64,000 nucleotides of DNA from Liolophura sinensis (Eukaryota; Mollusca; Polyplacophora; Chitonida; Chitonidae), in the NCBI RefSeq assembly GCF_032854445.1, contig NC_088304.1, positions 16,753,704 through 16,817,703 of the forward strand. The letters are read 5' to 3'. The translations under genes were made by a program, and so were the position numbers. Positions 47,132-55,613 of this stretch are shown piece after piece. The notes below the pieces were generated by a model, which worked only from the letters and a program-made list of their open reading frames with translations, did not search any database and was not told the origin of the DNA. The stretch's first letter is position 1. Each line of letters opens with the position of its first letter.

Positions 47132-48089
47132 TATAATATTGATGAATTCGGCGAAGCACACCACGTTAATGGTTATCAGCCGTGGCCTGCCAAACCGCAT
47201 CTCCAGGCGCAAATCACCTTTCTGAACCAGGTTCAGTTGGTGATAGACGTGGAGGTTGGGGGTCAAGTCGAAATAAAACAGCGTGTTGCCTTTGACGAAC
47301 GTGGTGCAAAGGATGGCGTTCCTTTCGTCGTGAAACACTTTTCCCGTGTTGGTGAAGAGGTTCATGTACGTTCTGACGAAATTCCCGGTCTCAAAGTTGG
47401 GTGTCAGCGGCTTGGCATGCAATGCGGCGAAGTTTGTGTACAAGTGCTGGAAATGGAACGGGTTTTCAAGGTAGCTTTGGGCAACGCTTTCAAATGGCCC
47501 AGTTGAACACCGTTCGTGACTTTCCGCACAAAGATCAGCACCTCCTCCAAGCGGGTCTTGTAGTCGGATCCTCCTCGCCGGACAAAGTAAACGCGCCGTT
47601 GCAGGAACATGTCGCAGTGCAGGCGCCCCAGCATGTCAACCGACTGACTTAGTCGGACCCACACTCTTGCTGGCCTCCACAACCTCTCCCTCCCCGTCGA
47701 GGATTTTCGCCTTTACGTACAACATGGTGTTGGCCAGGTCCAAGTAAGTGTCAACGTACGTGTTGGTGATTTCACCGGTCCCACGTCGCTCAGTCTGGCA
47801 ATGGGACTGTAGGCATCCCAGCGACCTTCTCGAACGCGGCACTCCTTCGTGCCACACGTCGCCCAATGACATTCAGTCCGTACTGCACGTAACGCAGTTT
47901 TTCCCAACGCTCGCACAGCAGGCTTTAACAAGGGCTGCACCATTTTGATGAAACTGCCGAGTAAGCCGTGACCGCTCCGTACCACTGTGTACACGTACAG
48001 CGTGAGTGTGGTGGCATGTAAATCCTCGGCACCAATATGCAGCAGATTCGCCGGCCCCATGAGCCAATCGTGCGGTAAATTCATGAGCT

Positions 48090-48478
48090 GCTTCATGAAA
48101 TTGTACATTACGCTGATATTGCGGTGGTGACTGCCTTTGGTAAAGAGCTTTGTCACCCGTTCGTCCACTTCGGCCATCAAATCGTCCACGACTACTAACG
48201 TCCGCTCCCCCAGGTCGAATGTTGACGGGCTAGGTACACCGAACGTTGGGTAATGTGGTGTACAACGGTTGCCACTCCACGTAACACCAGACGACGCTGC
48301 TACTGCTGGTCGCCGCGTGTGGGGAGGGAGAGGTAGACGGACTGCTACTGCGACTGCTGCTGCTGCGGCCGCGTTGCGCCGTGTTGGGTAAAGAACAGAC
48401 GGATGTGAAAACGTTAGGGAGCGATGAACAGAGACGGAGGCGGGGTTGGAGTGAACTGGTGAATCCCGTAAAATTCAA
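48090..48478 (-). pseudogene. Packaging ATPase remnant (A32/FtsK-like) of the Polinton
   Basis: The minus strand reads VVWCYVEWQPLY and then, in another frame, a Walker B-like strand TLVVVDDLMAE followed by KLFTKGSHHRNISVMY. These are the features of the genome-packaging ATPase of Polintons and related viruses, which pumps DNA into capsids. I see no Walker A motif upstream, so the N-terminal part is lost or scrambled. The same open frame then runs directly into sequence resembling a short pVI-like amphipathic protein (FIKMVQPLLKPAVRALGKTAL near 47,935-48,000) and the start of the penton-like gene, so deletions have fused remnants of adjacent genes. Confidence 0.6.
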
Positions 48479-48571
48479 CCGGGGAGTGATGGCTTGGTCC
48501 GTGGGCGCGTCCTACTCGGCGGTAAACGCCTTGGTGGGTAGCGGGTTGGAGGTCAGGTCTTCGCCCGCGCC

Positions 48572-48835
48572 CTAGCTGTCAAGCCGACTCGCGATGTCAC
48601 TCAGCGACGGCGGTGGTGATTGTGGTTGTGGAAGCTGAGAAGGCTTCTCGGACCAACAGGGGAGCTTCTTGTTCAATTGCCCTTGTAGATATTGAATGGA
48701 CGACTGGTCTTGGAGGAGTTGCACGCAGAGTTCCGTGGCCAACCCACCCACTAAAACTCCAGTGTACAAGAGAATTCCGAGCACAGCTGCCACGGTGCCT
48801 TTATTCTTGGGCAAGCCTTGTACCCACTGATCCAT
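48572..48835 (-). CDS. Small membrane protein of the Polinton, 87 aa
   Basis: An intact frame starting MDQWVQGLPKNKGTVAAV with one strong hydrophobic segment (about residues 15-40), then a Gln-rich stretch and a Pro/Ser-rich C-terminus. Small membrane proteins of unknown function are common in adintovirus-like elements. It could also be a chance frame; no homologue comes to mind. Confidence 0.4.
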   Translation of the reverse strand: MDQWVQGLPKNKGTVAAVLGILLYTGVLVGGLATELCVQLLQDQSSIQYLQGQLNKKLPCWSEKPSQLPQPQSPPPSLSDIASRLDS

Positions 48836-48991
48836 CTCTTGAGGTAGGTCGATGGGGAGTGACAGTCACCCCCGTCATTCTCGGGGACAAATACATTTGA
48901 CATCCGTGGCCGGCACCCAAGAATTAAACCTGGGTGGATAGCCGGCCCACATCACCCAATAGTACAGTTTTACTCGGTTACGTTCCCTTTT

Positions 48992-49540
48992 TCAGATCTC
49001 TTTCATTTGATAAAACTTGTTTTCCGCGCCCGTCACCGGTTGCAGTTCGGTCTCGTAGAACGTCCCGAACAACTGTTCCCCGTTTAAGTCCTCCAGTGTG
49101 TACACGACAGGCTGACGAGGGTGGAGGGTGGGTGCAGACGATGCGGAACATTTCCGTGCTCCACATCAGGATGTACAATTTTTCGAATTTCCCTTTCATT
49201 TTACTTATACGCACGAGATCGCCGGCGTGCACGCACAAGGCTTGACGTACTTCTTTCTGGATCTGGGTGATGACTTCGATGGGGCCCGCCGTATACTCCG
49301 GTGATACGCTCGATTGTAGCCGGGGACCAGCGCCGGTAAGGTGTCCAGGTACTGTTGAGTGTTGTGAGCGGTGAAGTATTTGCACATGCGTCCTTTCAAA
49401 GTACGGTTAAACCGTTCTACCACAGACGCTTTGGTCTCTTTAAACGTGTGAAAGAAAAAGACCCTGTTGTCCTTTAAAAATGCCTGGTCGAAGGTTAGTC
49501 GTACCTCGTACATTAAAGTGGTGCGCAAGCCAGAAAAAAA
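48992..49540 (-). pseudogene. Retroviral-type integrase of the Polinton, truncated
   Basis: The minus strand shows the end of the catalytic core, FFFHTFKETKASVVERFNRT with the catalytic Glu. The family continues with TLPALVPGYNRAYHRSI and then a small beta-barrel C-terminal region (GDLVRISKMKGKFEKLYI, and in another frame VYTLEDLNGEQLFG). The gene ends with a TGA at 48,992-48,994. Frameshifts lie near 49,270 and 49,120. Sequence upstream of 49,528 that would hold the zinc finger and first catalytic Asp residues is missing. This is the F54H12.3-type integrase characteristic of Mavericks and is not closely similar to the integrase at 12 kb. Confidence 0.8.
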
Positions 49541-49689
49541 GACACTGTCATTCTAGTGCCGTGACCGACCGAGCCGTGTAGCCATCAATTAAAATTCGCT
49601 CAGTGTGAATGACCCATAGCTAAAAAAAAAATTACCCCCCTCCAGCTCTGACCCCCTCTGGGGAAGCCGGTTTCGGCTGCTCCAGACTG

Positions 49690-50241
49690 CATGTCACGGA
49701 CTCCGCCTTCGCCTTGTCGTCATCATCACCGCCGGCGCCACCCCCACTGCGGCCGGCGCCGGCGGCTTCTTCCTCGGCTGCCACCAAGCAACATGTCGAT
49801 GTCTGGGATGGCTTCTACCAGAATTCCTCAATGGGTGAGGTAGTTGAGGGTGACACCTTCTTTGGGCGGGTATGGCGGACGGTCGAGTCGGTATGTTCTC
49901 CGCTTCTTCACGTGGACGAACATGACGCGAAGATGTCTCTCACGTGGAGAGGCAACAGCCGTCGGATAACAGCTGACGCACCGTCAAGCCCGCCTCGGAG
50001 ATATCCGCAGCCAGTTCCTTCAACCTAGTCCAACATTCCCCGTCGGGAACGACACGCTTGGGTGAGGATTCACGGTATATGGGACATTGTAGAATCTCAA
50101 CCATCTTTTTACCACGCACTCCCACCCCCATCCAGGGGCAAGCTGAAGTCTGGTTATGGCCTCGCTGGGCAATGGCAGGCACACCTTCATCTTGACAGAC
50201 TTTAGCAGCAGAGGGTTAGCAGAAGCGGATCGTTTCATACT
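49690..50241 (-). pseudogene. Unknown Polinton gene next to the right TIR
   Basis: A frame from MKRSASANPLLLKSVKMK at 50,241 runs to 50,020 with a Trp-rich segment (GWGWECVVKRWLRFYNVPY). An overlapping frame continues with ECWTRLKELAADISEAGL and a Pro/Ser-rich tail toward 49,690. The two may be parts of one broken gene of about 180 codons. A TATA-like and CCAAT-box cluster lies upstream, in the expected position for its promoter. I do not recognise the protein. Confidence 0.35.
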
Positions 50242-50331
50242 GACAGCGTAGCGTCCTTCTCTGGGTGAACGTGGTCTGTAGTTGTCTAGGCAGGTATGGT
50301 AAGCGGAGAAGCTTGCTCTCTTCACGGCTCA

Positions 50332-50464
50332 CTATTTAACCCGTCAGCGCGGACGTTTACGAAATTCAGGCGCCAAAACTGCGCGGTCACCCATTGGTCA
50401 GTTTTGAGGTGAATGAAGTTCACCCATTGGTCAGTTTTGGCGCGAAATGCAGCTCACCCATTGG
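50332..50464 (-). promoter_or_regulatory. Candidate promoter: TATA-like box plus three regularly spaced CCAAT boxes
   Basis: On the minus strand three copies of ACTGACCAATGGGTG occur with their CCAAT cores at about 50,393-50,397, 50,426-50,430 and 50,460-50,464 (33-34 bp apart). About 55 bp downstream comes GTTAAATAG (50,332-50,339). The ATG of the adjacent minus-strand frame is about 90 bp further. A fourth CCAAT core lies at 50,544-50,548. Confidence 0.5.
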
Positions 50465-50483
50465 TCAGTTAAGGCGCCAAATG

Positions 50484-50608
50484 GAGCTGAAGGAGCTGGT
50501 CAACCCAACTTTACAAGCCGACGTTTTCGCTCTCCTGGCGCTCATTGGTCCGTCACATGCCTGGGTCAGTCATGGGTTGCGCAGCGCGGACGTCAACGAA
50601 ATTCAGCT
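50484..50608 (-). repeat. Right inverted terminal repeat of the Polinton element
   Basis: The reverse complement matches 40,654-40,780, including CGACGTTTTCGCTCTCCTG (matching CAKGRGAGCRAAAACGTCG on the left, K=G/T, R=A/G) and CAACCCAACTTTACAAGCCG. An additional diverged copy of the outermost phrase lies inside at about 50,349-50,379. Confidence 0.85.
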
Positions 50609-50776
50609 CCTTTAATTTTCGGACTGACCACTGGACCTACGGGTTAGGCCCTTCTATGGTTTAAAGGCATTTTTACGCCCCAGCACGAAAGCTGAGAGAC
50701 CTTTTTGGATTATTTTCGCAGGCCACATCCTATACTCATACATGTATTAATTTAATGAAGTTGAAATCAAGTGTTC

Positions 50777-50999
50777 GACCCAGGAGTCTCTCACCAATGC
50801 GGTCGCTGTGAGTTCAAGTTCAACTCATGCTGGCTTCCTCTCCGGTCGTACGTGGGAAGGTCTGACAGCCACCTGCGGATGGTCGTAGGTTTCCCCCGGG
50901 CTCTGTCCGGTTTCCTCCCACCATAATGCTGGCCGCCGTCGTAAAAGTGAAATATTCTTGAGTACGGCGTAAAACACCAATCAAACAATGAAACAAACA
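50777..50999 (+). mobile_element. SINE copy (family 1), lacking the tRNA head
   Basis: From CGACCCAGGAGTCTCTCACC through the conserved body to AATATTCTTGAGTACGGCGT and an AAACAAACAAAC tail. It directly abuts a family-2 SINE fragment at 51,002. The 160 bp between the Polinton end and this copy hold nothing recognisable. Confidence 0.75.
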
Positions 51000-51001
51000 A
51001 A

Positions 51002-51191
51002 CGAAGGAATCCTTAGAGTGCATCTAATGTGCCTCCTTGTTGCAGGACGGATTTCCACCGCTCTTTTATCTAGTGCTGCTTCACTGAGACGCCTTACCGA
51101 AGGCAAGTAAACCGCCCCGCCCGAGTCATTATATTGATACGGGTCAACCAGTCGTTGCACTATCCCCTTCATGCTGAACGCCAATGGAGGA
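51002..51191 (-). mobile_element. SINE fragment (family 2)
   Basis: It shares CTCCTTGTTGCAGGACGGAT through GTCAACCAGTCGTTGCACTA with the copy at 54,345-54,708. The tRNA-like head (which would be at the right end) and the tail are missing. Confidence 0.7.
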
Positions 51192-53710
51192 AACTAATTT
51201 GAAATACTAAACTGAAATGAAATAGTTTATTGATGTATAATACCCGTACATCTTTCATTTTGGCAAACAAGGTGAAGTAGATTACAAAAATGTAAATATC
51301 AACAGCTTGGTTCTCAAGCATAAAGTTCATACCTCTGGTATTGATCAATCAAATGTATAATCATAAATGTCATGCTTAATCAAGAGGAGACAACTCAACC
51401 TCGCGAAGTCATTGGGCAGAACAGCTGGGTCACAAATCAAACAATGCCAGATCGTGGCTATTTATCTGCCTCAAATCAGCATGGCAACAAAGCACCCCAA
51501 ATGGAGAATACCACCCCTAGGCTAAGAAGCCTGGTGCACTGGTCATTCCTAAGATTGGTAATACTGTAAGAATCTGACTGACTCTGGTTAGTAATATGTC
51601 ATACGCTGGTGGACACATTTGGAAATGTTCCAAGAAGATCTGCGTAGCTGCGGATAGTATAATAGCCAGTGGAGCCTTATTCGGGAAGGACTGGATACTA
51701 CATGTGCATTCTACCTGGGAAGCATCCTGACTTAGATTCTATTTCAAAAGTCTGCCTACAACTCTGTTCCAGCCATCTGTTCGTTGAAACGTATGAAAAT
51801 CGACATTTCACTGTCAGAGAGAAGCGCATCTGCATTGACATTGGCAGCTTCAAGCAAGTGATACAGAAACGTAAAATCTCGTTAGATCGGAGATCTAACG
51901 GAGGTCTGACTGTCTCACTAAAAAGATAACAATTCAGCTGGCAACTTGTTTCTCTGCTTATTGGCGGAGGAAAATACTGCACCAACATGCCAAAAGCTGA
52001 ATTCACACCTGGGGCCTCAGCAGTCATGCAAATCTTAGTTACCATGCTGTCTCTTTGTTGGCTGTGCTAGTCGGCCAACTATTAAACCACTGTGGCCACT
52101 GTTGGGTAGTACTAAAGGGCCTTTTCAGTATTTATCTACTGATGTTCAAAAAAATCCCCCAAAAGTGAAATGGAACAAACGTGAATGGTGACACACCGTC
52201 ATCTTTGTATGTATATATGTATCTACGCGTTTAAAACAGTTGCACTTGTAGCACGAAATCATATCTATTTATATAGTATATATAACAAAAATGGCTATTT
52301 GGTTACCATGACAACCACAAAAATGAACTGGGAGTCGCGACACATCGTCATCTGGGTGTATGTATCCACCAAAAATTAAACTGCCCACCGAAAACAATTG
52401 TTAAGGTATAGCCAGGTCACGAATATGGATGGACACTGACAAAATCGCCATAACATAATACGCTTCGCCTATTTTGTCACACTGTTTTGTAAACTCTGTT
52501 CAAACGATGCAATCTGTCAAATTCTACAAGACATATGAAACTGTCCTATATTTATTTGACTTGTCAAATTTGATAAGTTGATTTGAAATGGTGCACCGGG
52601 TGAACACGCTTTCGTACAACTGAGGTGAGGTTTAAGGAGAGAGGAAACTAAGTGCCCTTCAGTTTTAAATCTTATGGAGTCATCACTAAATCATAATCAT
52701 GGTCTAACCATTTCACCATTGTTAGCCATAAAACACCGATAAGTCACACAGACAAAAGAAAACTTTGTACTAAATTTTAAGATTTTGTTACATTTTGGTT
52801 ATGTTTAACAACCGCCCACAGTAGTATACTACTGTGACTTGTGAGCAGCGTTTGAGGCTCAGTCTCCCAAATTCACACTGGACAGACAGCTTAAAACATA
52901 AATGGCAGTGAGTACTCAACATGTTGCTGCTGTTATAGCCATGTGACTTATCTCCTTCACATCATCTTTTCAGCGCCTTGCCTTGAAAGAAGAGATTATT
53001 GATCACACTTGTAGTCACAGATTTATCAGTACACAGAATATCCTTTTGATAAAGCGTTTAAAAGGTTGTGGAAGCATAAATGTACGTTAACAAATAAGAG
53101 GGGTATTATCAGGAAATCTCTTATCTGTCAGTTACAACACACATGTAAATACCTTACCATGCGCACATCATACTGCACAGTATTTTTAACAATCTGGGCT
53201 GAAGTCCCAGTAGTACACAATGTCAATACTGATGAATTACAAAAATCCAGTCGTACACTTCCTGAACACCAAAAAACACACCCGATAGTACATATAACTG
53301 GTAACAACTGTATGTCTATCATATACTCTGATCAATTTATTTACTTGATTGCTGTTTAACGCTATAATAAAAAAATTATTCACTTGTACAGCTGTGGGCA
53401 GTTTTATTGATGGAGGAAAGCGGAGAGCCTATGCTCTTGTTGTTTCGCCACTATCAAGCCTATTTCGCCTCAAAATGACCGTCTCCCAAACAATTCTCAA
53501 CAGGTCAATGTGCAGGCAGTTATATTTTATGCCAGCACTTCTACATTTAGTGAGAAATAAATTTATTCAATAAACCGCTCACTAAATGTTGTTGTTTTGA
53601 ACTCCTGCCAGTGTCAATAACTCAGGCGCCTGTTGACCTTTGTAAAGTGGAACTTGATTGGGCAGTGGATCATGCATATTTATAAAGGAAAGTTGAGGGT
53701 TTTGAAAAGT
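51192..53710. other. Unassigned intergenic stretch
   Basis: AT-rich sequence with no gene I can support. The frame at 51,669-51,929 (plus, 86 codons) has no recognisable motif and no clear splice sites. The intervals 53,975-54,344 and 54,709-55,517 are likewise empty; the last probably includes the 3' UTR of the SUDS3-like gene. Confidence 0.5.
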
Positions 53711-53712
53711 TA

Positions 53713-53973
53713 TTTATTTATTTGATGGTATTTTAAGCCGTACTCAAGAATATTTCACTTATATGACTGCGGCCAGCATTATGGTGGGTAGAAACTGGGC
53801 AGAGCCCGGGGGAAACCCACAACCATCCGCAGGTTGATGACAGACCTTCCCACGTATGGCCGGAGAGGAAGCCAGCATGAGCTGGACTTGAACTCACAGC
53901 GACCGCATTGGTGAGAGACTGCTGGGTCATCACGCTGCGCTAGGGCGCTAACCAACTGAGCCACGGAGGCCCC
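53713..53973 (-). mobile_element. SINE copy (family 1), near full length
   Basis: On the minus strand it starts GGGGCCTCCGTGGCTCAGTT with a tRNA box A-like element, has box B-like GAGTTCAAGTCC about 60 bp later, then the conserved body, and ends at an ATAAATAAATAA tail near 53,713. Confidence 0.85.
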
Positions 53974-54344
53974 CGGCTTTGAAGAGTTTATTTGGCTCAG
54001 TAAATCACGGCAGATGATGTCGGACATCTCTAGCTTGATTAAATGAAGATACACAAATTACATGTATGCATACACACATTTAATGAATGAAACACATATA
54101 CATTTTCTTGTGTACAACGAGTGATGGATCAATTTTCTGCACGCGTCCCCCAAACTGAAGACACTACTTGCGCAAGTTTGGAATTCTGTCGTCTGTTTAA
54201 ATGCTACAGTCAAATTCAAGCCACATATTAAACTCTTTCACAATATTTTCCCTTTCAATTTATCACACAGTCTTATTCATGTCTTGCCATGTATTTACAA
54301 AACAGCTGCTACAAAGTACATGTAGGAAAAATGTGCCCAGAGTG

Positions 54345-54708
54345 AGTGAGTGAGTGCTTGGGGTTTAACGTCGTACTCAACAATTTTTCAGTCATATGAC
54401 GACGAAGGAATCATTAGGGTGCATGCACGTGTAATGTGCCTCCTTGTTGCAGGACGGATTTCCACCGCTCTTTTATTTAGTGCTGCATCACTGAGACGAC
54501 TTACCGAAGGCAAGTAAAACGCCCCGCCCGAGCCATTATACTGATACGGGTCAACCAGTCGTTGCACTATCCCCTTCATGCCAAACGCCAAGCGAGGAAG
54601 TTACAACTTCCTCTTTTAAAGTCTTAGGTGTGACTCGACCAAGGATTGATCCTGGATCTACCGGTCCCGAAGCAGACGCTCTACCAACTGTGCTATCCGG
54701 GCCGGTAA
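54345..54708 (-). mobile_element. tRNA-derived SINE (family 2), near full length
   Basis: The minus strand begins GGCCCGGATAGCACAGTTGG (box A) with GGATCAATCC near box B position. A unique body follows, then GTACGACGTTAAACCCCAAG and short CACTCACTCACT repeats at the 3' end. Confidence 0.8.
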
Positions 54709-55517
54709 ATGTGCCCAGAGAGCAAACCCCTACCATTGTAACAGATCAGTTTCCAGAATGTAATACCTTTAACATAGTATCATTTACAGAGAATAAACTG
54801 GTATTTTGGCAAACTGGTATTTTGGCAAACTGATAAGCGACATAGCTTCTTTTCTCACCTCACTGGACAAATGACTGTACTGATACCAGGCCTCAGATAG
54901 TTGTACATGTTACATGAAAATAGCACTCAAGTTGCCATATATCTTTTCCATCAGTTTATCTGTAACAATTATGCTACAGTCTATCTGACCACCACTGGCG
55001 CCTCTAAGTCTCATCCCAATGCCCTAGAAGGCCTTCAAAATTATCCATTATTCTGGAGCACAGACCACTGACTCTACTGCCCGAGGTAATCGTCTTGAGC
55101 TTCCCCAGTGGCCACCAGGAAGATGAATGGAATTAAATGCACCTCACGATACCTTATGCCGCCTCTAACTGAGAGTCAGATAGGCAGGAGTTCAGATTAC
55201 ACTGCCATTATAAAAGGGCAGTAAGCAGCCTCCAATACACTCTTGGGTTAGGGACTGCATCTACTGACAAGTACATCTGCATAATGTAGCAAGTCCCTTA
55301 CTTTGGATGCACCAATCAGTTTTAATACTGCCAGTTCTGTTACATTTTAATTTATGTGTCTACAGTTATGTATGGTCCACTTCCTAATGTACAGCGGCCT
55401 AACGAGCCATAGTTTGAAACTTTCAAGCCTAATTAACAGACATGGAAAAATGTACAATGTAAAGTAGGAGAGTGACAAACGATAAATAAATGATGAATTT
55501 AAAAGCAGACATCAGGG

Positions 55518-55613
55518 TCACGTAGAACGCCGGCGTATGGTGAATTTCCCCTTCTGTAACTGTGACAGATAAATGCGTAACTTGCTGTTGTCTGTTGTCT
55601 TTCTGATATAAAT
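55518..55613 (-). CDS. SUDS3-like terminal exon
   Basis: 32 codons including the stop; encodes [19 protein letters not shown] and ends in RRRST. TTACAG acceptor. Confidence 0.92.
   Translation of the reverse strand: MYIRKTTDNSKLRIYLSQLQKGKFTIRRRST

Larger units (their letters stand above)
45410..47880 (-). pseudogene. Penton/minor-capsid-like protein of the Polinton, split by Tc1
   Basis: Read on the minus strand from about 47,880, the N-terminal part shows DAYSPIARLSDVGP and TYVDTYLDLANTMLYVKAKI. A middle part (47,682-47,404) includes RRVYFVRRGGSDYKTRLEE and a C-terminal part (47,443-47,133) includes KPLTPNFETGNFVRTYMNLF and NTLFYFDLTPNL. These fit the family of C. elegans F54H12.2, widely found in Polintons and adintoviruses and thought to be the penton or minor capsid protein. 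The order is preserved but frameshifts occur near 47,690 and 47,440. The Tc1 element sits only about 15 codons before the natural end; the remaining codons and a stop lie on its other side at 45,457-45,410. An internal deletion must have removed part of the gene, since it is shorter than family members. Confidence 0.65.
40527..50612. mobile_element. Decayed Polinton/Maverick (adintovirus-like) element
   Basis: The element is bounded by inverted terminal repeats (40,654-40,780 and 50,484-50,608, with an extra diverged copy on each side). It contains a plus-strand B-family DNA polymerase (about 42.0-45.0 kb) and minus-strand penton-like, packaging-ATPase, small membrane and integrase genes (45.4-50.3 kb). 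Polintons are self-synthesising transposons or endogenised linear DNA viruses that replicate with their own protein-primed polymerase. Every gene here is broken, a major capsid gene and protease are not recognisable, and a Tc1 element interrupts the penton-like gene. Total span is about 10 kb, or about 8.4 kb without the Tc1, shorter than typical 15-20-kb Polintons. Confidence 0.8.

Noticed and set aside
51669-51929. Possible host exon (86 codons)
   Set aside because: No recognisable domain and no convincing splice sites or neighbouring exons.
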